The notes below the pieces were generated by a model, which was given only the letters and a program-made list of their open reading frames with translations, was not told the origin of the DNA and did no database searches. DNA of 64,000 nt, taken from Pareuzebyella sediminis. Lineage in GTDB: Bacteria; Bacteroidota; Bacteroidia; Flavobacteriales; Flavobacteriaceae. Shown one piece after another: positions 10,022 through 18,977 of this stretch. The position numbers and the translations under genes were made by a program. How positions within the stretch are numbered: the first letter of the stretch is position 1; the number at the start of each line of letters is the position of its first letter. The DNA lies in the NCBI RefSeq assembly GCF_008367235.1, contig NZ_VTZS01000008.1, positions 1 to 64,000 of the forward strand, given 5' to 3'.

Positions 10022-10082
10022 GAGTGCAAATTTTTCTAAAAAGCTTTGAGTGGTCTGGTAGAAGGTTCGTAAAATCTTAAAT

Positions 10083-11120
10083 TCAACTCAGGTTGAATTT
10101 TTTTTTGATTTCGTTAAGTTCTTTATTTTCTATTTTTCTAGTGTTAGATCTTTTAAAGGCAGGAAGAATCTTTTCGAGTTCTTCCGTGCCTAACTTTTGC
10201 CCCAAAATTCGATTTGAAATCTCCGAAACCCACTCAGCAGGTTTTGCGCAGAATTCTTCATAAGGCACAATGATAAAACGCTCTTTTCCTATGAGACGTT
10301 CTTGCTCTCGCATCATTTTCTTATGACGAAGTACCTGGTCGCAAACTTGTTGTATGGGGTCTACATGCTGATCTTTCGTTGGTTCGTTTTTCTCGTCAAA
10401 TCTAACTCCGTAAGGTACTTTTTCATTTCCATGGATAAATCGACTGGCTATCAATTCCGATTGCGCCAGATAAACAGGGTCCCTATCAAGGCATATAAAG
10501 TAAGCAGTATCCATAGTCTCTGCTACTAGGTTTGCAAAAGTATTCAACCTGTTATTTTTGTTCACCAAAGGTAGTCCTGAATAATTTTCAACGGCGCCGA
10601 AAAACTGTTGCATTTTTAGTTTATTTTTGGGGCTTATGGTTTTCGGAATGGTGTTTCGATGCACTTCGGTCCAACGATCCCATAAATATAGGGCATCATT
10701 CGGCGCCCATAATTCAGGGGTTCTTCCGTAGAGACTTTTAAAGTAAACATCTTTATTTCCTTTTTTTAGAAATCTTCCAAAAATTTTATTGGCAACAATC
10801 GGTGAATTTGGAAAAATACTGGTGAGGTTGTTAAAATAATATACGGGCAAATGTTTGATCAAAACCTGAGCCACCAAAGTGGTTCCGCTTCTGGGGGGGC
10901 CACAGACCAAGATGAGGGGATATTCGGGCTCATTCGCTTTTCGATAGAGCCGCTTTTCAAAAAATTGGAAAATCCAATCCAAGGGTATCATGAGTATGCC
11001 TAGCAATGAATAGAGCATAGCCGCCCTACCCGCGGGATTTTTGGAGAAAAGGAGTTTTTTCGCAAGCCCGAACAAATTCGTAAAGTTCGAAGGTATAATT
11101 TTGGAAATGGTATTTTTCAT
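10083..11120 (-). CDS. Sulfotransferase (PAPS-dependent)
   Basis: The 345-residue protein has the 5'-phosphosulfate-binding P-loop-like motif GPPRSGTT (74-81) after a hydrophobic stretch near 38-55 that may anchor it. LDRDPVYLAQSELIASR (about 210) corresponds to the 3'-phosphate-binding R-D-P-x8-S motif, and IIVPYEEFCAKP follows. It should move sulfate from PAPS to a carbohydrate or lipid. The PAPS-forming cysC-cysD-cysN genes lie 1.8 kb away, and deacetylase and glycosyltransferase genes flank it. The stop-to-start gap to the upstream deacetylase gene is 31 bases. The substrate is not predictable. Confidence 0.88.
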   Translation of the reverse strand: MKNTISKIIPSNFTNLFGLAKKLLFSKNPAGRAAMLYSLLGILMIPLDWIFQFFEKRLYRKANEPEYPLILVCGPPRSGTTLVAQVLIKHLPVYYFNNLTSIFPNSPIVANKIFGRFLKKGNKDVYFKSLYGRTPELWAPNDALYLWDRWTEVHRNTIPKTISPKNKLKMQQFFGAVENYSGLPLVNKNNRLNTFANLVAETMDTAYFICLDRDPVYLAQSELIASRFIHGNEKVPYGVRFDEKNEPTKDQHVDPIQQVCDQVLRHKKMMREQERLIGKERFIIVPYEEFCAKPAEWVSEISNRILGQKLGTEELEKILPAFKRSNTRKIENKELNEIKKKFNLS

Positions 11121-11151
11121 GGCTTGCGCTTGGTTTTTTTAGGTTATGTTG

Positions 11152-12132
11152 TCAAACATGAACCATATTTTCTGGCATGGGAACTGTTTTTAGGTTTCGA
11201 TTATTCAAGATGTGGTCGACATGCGTTTTCATATCTACCAAGGTAAAATGTTTGGCCAGCTTGTTCATTACCTTTTTGAAAATAAATACTTTTCGATCAC
11301 TAGATATATTCATGCCGGGGAAGAAGGCCAGGCTCGATATTTGATCCCCACCAATAAGATCTAAAGGATGAAGTAAAAAGCTGGGCTGCGTTTTGGTCAA
11401 TTTACAAAGAAAAATGGCGATGTTGAGGTACAACATCATCAGATGAGTAGATATATTGCTGATGTACAATAGATAGCTTAGATGAAACGGTATTCTGAAG
11501 ACGGGCATGGTAGTCACGGGAAGTTCCAGTAGCTTATGTTCTTTTTCCGATTGCCAGAAATAGGGCTTGAGTTTCCTGAATCCGTCAGAAAACTTGCCAA
11601 AAATCTCTTTACGGTCTTCCTTTTCTTCCTTTGAAAGGTTCGAAGTACTGAAATAATACAATCGCGCCAAAGGCCCAATAACCGTTGGGAGTGTCGAAGC
11701 GTCATACGCATATCCCCTTTCGGCCAAAACTTCTAATAAAGTGGCGCTCCAGCTAAAGCCAGGCCCACGAAACCCGATAGGCGATACCCCTGTAACTTTT
11801 TCGATGGCATCGTGCGCCGTATTTATTTCCTCGTGCATTTCATCCTTGGTATACAGATGGAGCCACGTTTCGTGCTTGAACGAATGATTGGCGATATCGT
11901 GCCCTGCATCGGCAATATCTTTCAAATACTTATGATTTTTTTCGAATGCGGCATCTTGCCCCACGATAAAAAAGGTAATCTTAAGGTTCAGTTCGTCCAA
12001 GACCTGCAATACATGGGGAACAAATATGTCGAGATAGGAAGGATAGGTTTCCCATCCCTCTTCCCCGTGAATCTTCATGTACGACCACTGGTTATCCATG
12101 TCAAGGGAAAGGCTTAGATATGGTTTGCTCAT
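11152..12132 (-). CDS. Polysaccharide deacetylase (NodB homology)
   Basis: This 326-residue protein is a carbohydrate esterase-4-type deacetylase. The first motif reads LSLDMDNQW (D11 and D13) instead of the usual T-F-D-D. The zinc histidines are in NHSFKHE (H83, H87), and the third motif is GFRGPGFS (about 121-128). There is no signal peptide, so it may act in the cytoplasm on a nucleotide- or lipid-linked sugar. It overlaps the upstream FAD oxidoreductase gene by 4 bases, so they are translationally coupled. Confidence 0.88.
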   Translation of the reverse strand: MSKPYLSLSLDMDNQWSYMKIHGEEGWETYPSYLDIFVPHVLQVLDELNLKITFFIVGQDAAFEKNHKYLKDIADAGHDIANHSFKHETWLHLYTKDEMHEEINTAHDAIEKVTGVSPIGFRGPGFSWSATLLEVLAERGYAYDASTLPTVIGPLARLYYFSTSNLSKEEKEDRKEIFGKFSDGFRKLKPYFWQSEKEHKLLELPVTTMPVFRIPFHLSYLLYISNISTHLMMLYLNIAIFLCKLTKTQPSFLLHPLDLIGGDQISSLAFFPGMNISSDRKVFIFKKVMNKLAKHFTLVDMKTHVDHILNNRNLKTVPMPENMVHV

Positions 12133-13451
12133 ATTTCTTCGGTATCGGTTTGTATTTCTTGTTCAAAATCTTTCATAAAAGCCTCGATGTGGTTGACCAC
12201 TGAGTTATTGTTCAGGGTGTCGTTCACGAATTGAGACGTATTGACCACATAGAAGTCAGGGTGTTTCGTTTTAGTCTTTGGAATGATGCTTGAATAGTTC
12301 AACACCTGAAGGGGTTGTACCTTGAACGCCTTATGGATCCGTGAGGATACAATCTCTGATTTGTCAAATTCGGGGTACAGATTGTATACCCCTTCTAAAA
12401 AGAGTTCCTGCAACGCTTCGTCCGATTTTTGCCAATACGTATGATCGGCGGTTACGTATTTCGGGAAATAGGTAATATGCTGATTCGCTGTTTGATTTAA
12501 ATCTACCAAAGAACTCATACCTATGACCCCTGTAAAAGGTACATCTTCGTCGGCTATATTCAATACGTAATAGGGAGTAAGTGGCTTTTTTGTCAATAAG
12601 ATCAAGCAAATTACCCCAAGATATTCGACCTTCTTTTCGTTTTTCGAAATTTCAAAGAGCTCTGGGGAGACGGTCTTTTCCAGTTTGTTTAAAGGGGCCG
12701 TGAAAATTACCTTGTCGAAAGTTTCGGTTTTGTCATCATAATTGATGGTGATGCCACCTGAGGTTTCAGAGGTGATACTCTTTACTGTACTGTTGAGCGC
12801 GAGTGATGATCCGTTTTGCTTGAGTAATGTTTCCATTCGGTCAAATACGGTCTTGTAACCTCCTTTTACATAGCCCATATGCTCTTTCTGGGCTGCAGAA
12901 CTACGGGCTTGAAAAAGCCTTTTGATATAGGTCCAAATAAAAACAGCGGAAACCTTTTCGTGGTTTTCTCCCAATTTGGCCAATAATAAAGGGGACCAGA
13001 ATTTTTCATAGGTTCTTCGGCCTCCCACGCGAATCAACCAATCTTTGACAGATACGCCCTCGAGTTTTTTCCAGTCATCGATTCTAGACCCGTAAAAAAT
13101 GGTAAATCCCAACATGACTTTATCAAATAAATTCAATGGGGGAAAGAGCAAAAAATCTTTGGAACTGCTTATCGAATAGAATTTTTTATCGACATAATAG
13201 CCCGTTAAGGATCTTCGCCAACAAATTTGGTCTGCCAAGCCAAGTTCTTTAATAAGACCTATCAAGTGGTTGTCTGTCGGTAAAATTACATGGTAAAATT
13301 TATCCCAGGTAAAGTCCCCATAATCTTGGTAGGTCGAAAGTCCTCCTGGCTGTGTGCCTTGTTCGAAAACCTTGACCTTGGCGTGGGTTTGAGATATTTT
13401 ATGGGCCAATACAAGACCCATAAAACCGCCCCCGACGATGCCTATCTTCAT
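12129..13451 (-). CDS. FAD/NAD(P)-dependent oxidoreductase, protoporphyrinogen-oxidase-like
   Basis: A 440-residue flavoprotein with the N-terminal dinucleotide motif GIVGGGFMG (4-12) and the E30-type acid VKVFEQG. It continues with GGLSTYQDYGDFTWDKFYH, as in amine oxidase/UDP-galactopyranose-mutase-like enzymes of sugar clusters. The C-terminal half has VYNLYPEF and VVNTSQF. Such proteins often sit beside epimerases and may oxidise or rearrange an activated sugar. It overlaps the genes on both sides by 4 bases. The exact reaction is not known. Confidence 0.82.
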   Translation of the reverse strand: MKIGIVGGGFMGLVLAHKISQTHAKVKVFEQGTQPGGLSTYQDYGDFTWDKFYHVILPTDNHLIGLIKELGLADQICWRRSLTGYYVDKKFYSISSSKDFLLFPPLNLFDKVMLGFTIFYGSRIDDWKKLEGVSVKDWLIRVGGRRTYEKFWSPLLLAKLGENHEKVSAVFIWTYIKRLFQARSSAAQKEHMGYVKGGYKTVFDRMETLLKQNGSSLALNSTVKSITSETSGGITINYDDKTETFDKVIFTAPLNKLEKTVSPELFEISKNEKKVEYLGVICLILLTKKPLTPYYVLNIADEDVPFTGVIGMSSLVDLNQTANQHITYFPKYVTADHTYWQKSDEALQELFLEGVYNLYPEFDKSEIVSSRIHKAFKVQPLQVLNYSSIIPKTKTKHPDFYVVNTSQFVNDTLNNNSVVNHIEAFMKDFEQEIQTDTEEI

Positions 13452-14455
13452 TTGCTATGCACTTTTTCGAGAGAGACCTTTTTTTGCCATTCAAAGGTTT
13501 TTCGTAAACCTTCTTTCAAAGAGGTCTTCGCTGTGACCCCTAAAAGGCGCTGTGCTTTTGAGGTGTCGGGAACGCGTCTCATAACATCTTGGTACTTTCT
13601 CCCGACCGAAATTTCATTATAAGGAATTAACTTTATTTCCGAAGTGGTCGGTTCATCCGATATCTCTTTTAACATTTTGGCCAGTTCTAGAATGGTAATT
13701 TCCTCGTTCGCACCAATATTGAAGATCTCGCCATTGGCTTCCGGTTTTACCGTTGCCGCATATATACCTTCGACCGTATCGTCTACATAGGTGAACGTTC
13801 GGGTCTGCATACCATCCCCATGAATCGGAATTTCTTTATTGTTCAGTATGCAGTCGATAAAAACCGATTGTGGACCACCCCACCATGAAAGATGTTGATT
13901 AGGGCCATACGAACCAAAAAAGCGGAGTAGGACTATAGGAAAACCATAATCTTCCATATATGCCAGGGCCAAGTGTTCATCGAACAGTTTGGATACGGCA
14001 TATGCCCAACGTGGTACCTTTGAATCTCCGATAACGCAATTACCATCTTCGACAAAGGGTAAATCAGGGCTCATTCCATACACATCTGACGTAGAGGCCA
14101 AGACGACCTTGCATTTTGTCCTGCGGCCGAACTCGAGTATATTCTCGCTTCCCTTGGCATTAACTCTTAAAGTCTTTACGGCATTGCCGTAGCGTGGAAT
14201 TTTGAAGGCGGCCAAATGTACCACTACATCAAAATCGGTATCTAAGGTTTCAAAAGTCGAATGTTCCAGAATATCTTTTTCGAGAAAAGCGAAGTTGTCA
14301 TTTTCTAGGGCGAACTGAATATTCTCTATCCGCCCCATGGATAAATTGTCTATGCCGACCACATCATGACCTTCTCTTAGAAGTTTGTCCAATAGGTTCG
14401 AGCCTAGAAAACCGGCAACACCAGTAACTAAAATTTTCTTGGATTCTTTGATCAT
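13448..14455 (-). CDS. NAD-dependent sugar epimerase/dehydratase
   Basis: This 335-residue extended SDR protein has the NAD-binding motif TGVAGFLGSN (11-20), the acid IDNLS, STSDVYG and the catalytic YxxxK (Y152, K156) in AYAVSK. It would act on a nucleotide sugar such as a UDP-hexose. It is the first gene of the minus-strand operon running to 8300, and the next gene overlaps its stop by 4 bases. Substrate specificity (GalE-like or other) cannot be assigned. Confidence 0.9.
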   Translation of the reverse strand: MIKESKKILVTGVAGFLGSNLLDKLLREGHDVVGIDNLSMGRIENIQFALENDNFAFLEKDILEHSTFETLDTDFDVVVHLAAFKIPRYGNAVKTLRVNAKGSENILEFGRRTKCKVVLASTSDVYGMSPDLPFVEDGNCVIGDSKVPRWAYAVSKLFDEHLALAYMEDYGFPIVLLRFFGSYGPNQHLSWWGGPQSVFIDCILNNKEIPIHGDGMQTRTFTYVDDTVEGIYAATVKPEANGEIFNIGANEEITILELAKMLKEISDEPTTSEIKLIPYNEISVGRKYQDVMRRVPDTSKAQRLLGVTAKTSLKEGLRKTFEWQKKVSLEKVHSK

Positions 14456-15275
14456 TTGGTTTGAAGTGAATTTAAAGGTTAGATGGTTGTCGTAATCAGG
14501 GGGAAATAAATCTACCTACTTTGTTATACAATTTTTTGAAAATGTTACAAAACCAGTAAATTAGGTCTTGTTTTAAATAGGGGAAATCGAAAATAGCTGT
14601 ATTCCGAATAAATCGGCAAATTACTAGATAAAAAACAGAAATATCACGTGTAATACCATCTTGGGTCAAATTCATGGTCCAACACCTTATTAAAAGATAC
14701 TTCTATGTATGTCTGCCCTCCCTTAGTGATCGATAGCCTCAAAAAAACAGGATTTAATCGTGCGACATCCTAAAATAGGCGGATTCACCTTTACTCTTAG
14801 TCAAAAAAGTTTTTTACCTAGTGAAATGCGCGTCCCATGGTCCCCCAAAAAAAGCCCTTGGCCCGAGTATTAGAATCTTTAAACTATAATGGTCCGCCAA
14901 AAATAAGATCGTTATCCTAGGGCAATTCTATGTCGGGGTTGTTGTATGATTTCTACATCCTTTTGGTTTTAAGGGATATAGCAATCTGCGGAGCCTATTA
15001 AATTGTGGTGTGTTCCTTTCAGTTTTCTTTCCTTCCTTTCCTAAAAAGGAGGCTAGGGATGGCTGAAATTTGCCGTCCATATGGTTTTGATACTAAAAAT
15101 AGCCCAATCATAGTGCAACTCGAAAGGGAAGGGTGGTCTGGATGTCTTGGAAATAGAAAAATGCTAGGAATATGACAAAAAACTGGGAAAAGCTTGCTAG
15201 ATTTAGAGACCATAAGCAGTAATTTTTTTAGTTTTCAAGATCGAAGTACATGCTGTCATCAAATAAAAACAAATC
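14456..15275. other. Long divergent intergenic region, no gene supported
   Basis: About 820 bases between the glycan operon and the Gfo/Idh/MocA gene. Promoters for both must lie here but none could be placed with confidence. A 38-codon frame at 15059-15175 follows an AAGGAGG sequence but resembles nothing known. No repeat shared with the later array was seen. Confidence 0.5.
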
Positions 15276-16793
15276 ATGAAAAAAGAACCCAAAAATGACT
15301 TTTCATTATCTAGAAGGTCTTTCATTGGAAAAACGGGAGCCGTCGCGGCCGGAATATCAATTGTCCCTAGTCATGTGATATCGGGATTGGGCCATAAGGC
15401 ACCCAGCGATACATTGAATATCGTCGGGGTCGGTGTTGGTAGTATGGGTTTTGGAAACTTGCGAAATCTTGAAAGTGAAAACATCGTGGGTCTCTGTGAT
15501 GTAGATTGGAACTACGCTAAAGAATGCTTCGATTATTTCCCTAAAGCAAAGAAATACAAAGATTATCGCGTGATGTACGATGAAATGGGCGATGATTTTG
15601 ACGCTGTTTTAGTAGCTACGGCCGACCATACCCACGCCATTGTTGCGGCAGACGCCATGGTAAGGGGTAAACACGTCTATGTACAAAAGCCATTGACACA
15701 TTCCGTATACGAATCACGCTTATTGACCAAGTTGGCTAAAAAGCACAACGTCGCAACCCAAATGGGTAACCAAGGCGCTTCTGGTGCCGGTGTGGCAAAA
15801 ACCTGCGAATTGATATGGAGCGGGGCCATAGGTGATATTACCAAAGTGGAGTCCTTCACCAACAGGCCGATATGGCCACAAGGGCTAAATCCACCCGCGC
15901 AGGGGCAGTGGGTGCCTGAAACCCTTGATTGGGACTTGTTCACAGGGCCAGCAGAATTAATTCCTTACAATCAGGTCTACCATCCTTGGAACTGGCGCGG
16001 GTGGTGGCGATATGGTACCGGGGCTTTGGGAGATATGGCATGCCATATATTACACCCGGTTTTCGAGGCTTTGAAATTGGGGTATCCGACCAAGGTGCAG
16101 GGCAGCTCTTCGTTACTTTTGATGGACAGTGCCCCAACGGCGCAATCGGTAAAAATGACCTTTCCTAAGCGGGGTAGGGTCGGTAAGATCAAACTACCTG
16201 AGGTCGAGGTCTCATGGTTCGATGGCGGAATCAAACCATCTTTGCCAGAAGGTTGGCCCAGCGGAAAGGACCCCAACAAATCAGGGGGTGGCACCTTCTT
16301 TTATGGAACAAAGGGTATAATTCATGCAGGTTGCTATGGTGTAGAGCCTGAAATCATCGGGGGTGAGCTGCCCAATGTTAGTAAAACCGAAAGAAGGGTT
16401 GAAGAAGAAATTGGCCTTGCTTGGAACAAAGGAGCCCATGAAATGGATTGGGTTCGGGCCTGTAAGGAAAGTCCTGAAAACCGTAAGCCCTGTACTTCCG
16501 ATTTTTCAGAGGCCGGACCTTTTAATGAAATGGTCGTTATGGGTGTTTTGGCGGTTCGCTTACAATCACTGAATAAAATATTGGAGTGGGATGGTGAGCA
16601 CATGCAATTTACCAATATCGGCGATGATGAAATGATCAAAACCGTCATTCGTGATAATTTTGTTACCACCGATGGTGGGCGGCCCAGATTTCAAAAAGAT
16701 TGGACCGAGCCATATTCTGCCAAGGAATTTGCAGCTGAATTGGTCAAACATACGTATAGAGAAGGTTGGAAGTTGCCTGATATGCCCGCTTAG
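15276..16793 (+). CDS. Tat-exported Gfo/Idh/MocA-family oxidoreductase
   Basis: The 505-residue protein starts with a twin-arginine signal (LSRRSFIGKTGAVAAGISIV, about residues 9-28), so it is exported folded with its cofactor. The Rossmann motif NIVGVGVGSMG lies near residue 50, and the usual E-K-P-x is VQKPLTH near residue 136. Bacteroidota make many secreted members that act on sugars, some as GH109-type NAD-dependent glycosidases. Here it precedes an AraC regulator and GH3/GH2 enzymes, so a role in glycan breakdown is likely. It is convergent with the next small gene. Confidence 0.9.
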   Translation: MKKEPKNDFSLSRRSFIGKTGAVAAGISIVPSHVISGLGHKAPSDTLNIVGVGVGSMGFGNLRNLESENIVGLCDVDWNYAKECFDYFPKAKKYKDYRVMYDEMGDDFDAVLVATADHTHAIVAADAMVRGKHVYVQKPLTHSVYESRLLTKLAKKHNVATQMGNQGASGAGVAKTCELIWSGAIGDITKVESFTNRPIWPQGLNPPAQGQWVPETLDWDLFTGPAELIPYNQVYHPWNWRGWWRYGTGALGDMACHILHPVFEALKLGYPTKVQGSSSLLLMDSAPTAQSVKMTFPKRGRVGKIKLPEVEVSWFDGGIKPSLPEGWPSGKDPNKSGGGTFFYGTKGIIHAGCYGVEPEIIGGELPNVSKTERRVEEEIGLAWNKGAHEMDWVRACKESPENRKPCTSDFSEAGPFNEMVVMGVLAVRLQSLNKILEWDGEHMQFTNIGDDEMIKTVIRDNFVTTDGGRPRFQKDWTEPYSAKEFAAELVKHTYREGWKLPDMPA

Positions 16794-16926
16794 TTTGCAA
16801 TTAGCCAAACTAACTGTTCTGGTAATGTTATTTCTTCTACACGCTGTAAGGATGTTATATATTAACATTCGGTAGGAATGAGCGACGATTTTGGCGATGC
16901 TGCATTAATTTTAGTGTCGCTTAAAT

Positions 16927-17337
16927 TTAGTTCCAATGTCTGACCATTTCCTTGGTAAATAAAGATTTTCTGAACTCTTCGGGTTTCTTGTCATTGAGTA
17001 ATTCCAAAGTGCCTTTTTCCCTTATCAGTTCTTGAAAGCGTTTTTCCCTCAGCGCATATTGCGCCTTGTTGGCATAGGTAGTAAAAAGCATCAATTGAAA
17101 CGACTCTTCTTCACCTATATTGGCAGGTGCTTCAAGAACTTGAAATGAATCTATAAACCCCCTTTCCAAGGCCATTTCCCTAAGCGCTTTCCAATTGTTT
17201 TGAAAGTAGTATATCGCTTCTTCCTCATTATCATTTAAGACTTGTACGAATTCGATGCTTGTAACCCTTTCATCTTTTTGGGCAGTGATTATGCTGATAT
17301 AGCTAAATAGAACGAGCAATAGAAAATATTTCATCAT
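16927..17337 (-). CDS. Secreted protein of unknown function
   Basis: A 136-residue protein with a clear signal peptide (MMKYFLLLVLFSYISIITAQ) and a mature helical, Glu/Lys-rich region. I know no function. An upstream in-frame start at 17367 would put a non-signal extension in front, so the Met pair at 17337 is preferred. It is transcribed towards the Gfo/Idh/MocA gene and divergently from the AraC regulator. Confidence 0.7.
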   Translation of the reverse strand: MMKYFLLLVLFSYISIITAQKDERVTSIEFVQVLNDNEEEAIYYFQNNWKALREMALERGFIDSFQVLEAPANIGEEESFQLMLFTTYANKAQYALREKRFQELIREKGTLELLNDKKPEEFRKSLFTKEMVRHWN

Positions 17338-17615
17338 GGGGTGTTGAATTTGGAATATAGGATACACACGAAAACGCTTTATTTAAATTACAAATTAATA
17401 ATAATGGGCATATCTGCGAAATTGTATTTTTTTGAAGTGTGTAGAAGATTTTGGGTTCAATGGAACATCTTTTTTTATTTTGGAAAGGAATACTTTTGAA
17501 GGCTAATCCAAAAATAGGAAAGGGGTAAATTTTATAGAAAAACCACTTCATCTTTTTTGGCATTTATGGCGAAACACGTAGCTTAAACCGATTAATAGGA
17601 TTTCATACAAAGAAA

Positions 17616-18740
17616 GTGTCAGATACGATTACGATTATAGGCTTGGTGCAATCACTTTTTGGGATTTTGATTTTTTTGACCAAGCGTCCCAAACATTTGA
17701 GCTTTATTTTTTTGTCGATTTGGATGGCTGTCATCGCCATTTATCTGGGGGCAAGCTTATTGCCCTTTCAAGTCGTTGATTACTTCAAACCGGGAATTTT
17801 CCCGATTATGTTTTTAATAGGTCCGTTACTTTACTTATATGTGAGTTCGCTTACCATTGAAGATTTTCGATTAAAGCCGATTCAGCTTTTACATCTGCTT
17901 CCTTTCTTATTAATTGTTATTCACCGCGCTACGGTACAGGTGGTTCCGATTTCGAGCACTCCTGATTTGGTCGAAAACCCGGACTATCTATTCAACAAAA
18001 TTTATTATTCCCTTTTAATAGTTTCCGTTTTCGGATATTGGTTTTTTGGCCTAAAGCTCCTTATAAAGCATCGAAAGAAGATTCCATTATATTTTTCGAA
18101 CTATACCAGTAAAAATACCCTTAGTTGGCTCATTTTTGTACTCTCGCTTTTTTTGTTTCTGTTCATTACCAGTTTCTTCGTTTTCTTTATTAGCAATGTC
18201 TTGGAACTGGGCCTGATACGATATTCCACCCTATCGGTTAATCTTACCATCTTTACCTTTATTATGGTATATTTTGGTATCAATCAAACGGCCATCTACG
18301 AAATGCGGCCGACAGGACCAAAGAACGAAAACGGAGGGGCATACACTGATAGTTCCGAGCCGAAATATGCCAGTTCCGCTTTGACGGATGAACAGCTCGA
18401 AGAAATTGCAGAAATCATTTTGAAGTACCTCAAGGAAAGTAAACCCTACCTGAACAATGAGTATAATTTACAAATGATGGCCCGTGACCTAGCGCTCTCA
18501 AAACATACCTTGTCTCAAGTTATTAATAGGGGGCAGAAAAAGAACTTTTATAGGTTTATTAATGGGTTTCGCGTCGAAGAAGTCAAGGAAAAGCTGACCG
18601 ATCCGGCTTTCGAACACTACTCGATCTTAGGAATTGCCCACGAATGTGGTTTCAATTCCAAAACTTCTTTCAACCGCATTTTTAAGGAAGAAACGGGTCT
18701 TACACCAACACAATACATCAAGAACATGCCGCGTCGATAA
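17616..18740 (+). CDS. AraC-family regulator with membrane-embedded N-terminus
   Basis: The N-terminal two-thirds (about 1-235) has six or seven hydrophobic helices. The C-terminal region (about 265-374) holds an AraC-type double helix-turn-helix (MARDLALSKHTLSQVI, then IAHECGFNSKTSFNRIFKEETGLTPTQY). It starts with GTG at 17616. This architecture is common in flavobacteria and probably senses a signal at the membrane and binds DNA nearby. The GH3 and GH2 genes immediately downstream are the natural candidates for its control. Confidence 0.9.
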   Translation: MSDTITIIGLVQSLFGILIFLTKRPKHLSFIFLSIWMAVIAIYLGASLLPFQVVDYFKPGIFPIMFLIGPLLYLYVSSLTIEDFRLKPIQLLHLLPFLLIVIHRATVQVVPISSTPDLVENPDYLFNKIYYSLLIVSVFGYWFFGLKLLIKHRKKIPLYFSNYTSKNTLSWLIFVLSLFLFLFITSFFVFFISNVLELGLIRYSTLSVNLTIFTFIMVYFGINQTAIYEMRPTGPKNENGGAYTDSSEPKYASSALTDEQLEEIAEIILKYLKESKPYLNNEYNLQMMARDLALSKHTLSQVINRGQKKNFYRFINGFRVEEVKEKLTDPAFEHYSILGIAHECGFNSKTSFNRIFKEETGLTPTQYIKNMPRR

Positions 18741-18977
18741 GGTTCAATTAATCGATTGATACTTTTTTATGATGAAGGTTAGGTATTTTTGACGGATACG
18801 TTAGGAAATCGATACCCCCTATTATTAATAGGATTGAAAATAGTATAAAGACAACATGAAACTACTTTTGAACGGACATTGAGATAAGGACTCCTCCAAG
18901 GGCCTTTTAGTATATGGCCCTAAATAAAAAATAAGGCTACGCAAACTTGCTCACATAAATTCTCAACACTTGAAAAG

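Noticed and set aside
15019-15213. Short frames on both strands, including 38 codons after AAGGAGG at 15059
   Set aside because: The Shine-Dalgarno-like sequence is tempting, but the peptide matches nothing and Bacteroidota rarely depend on such sites.
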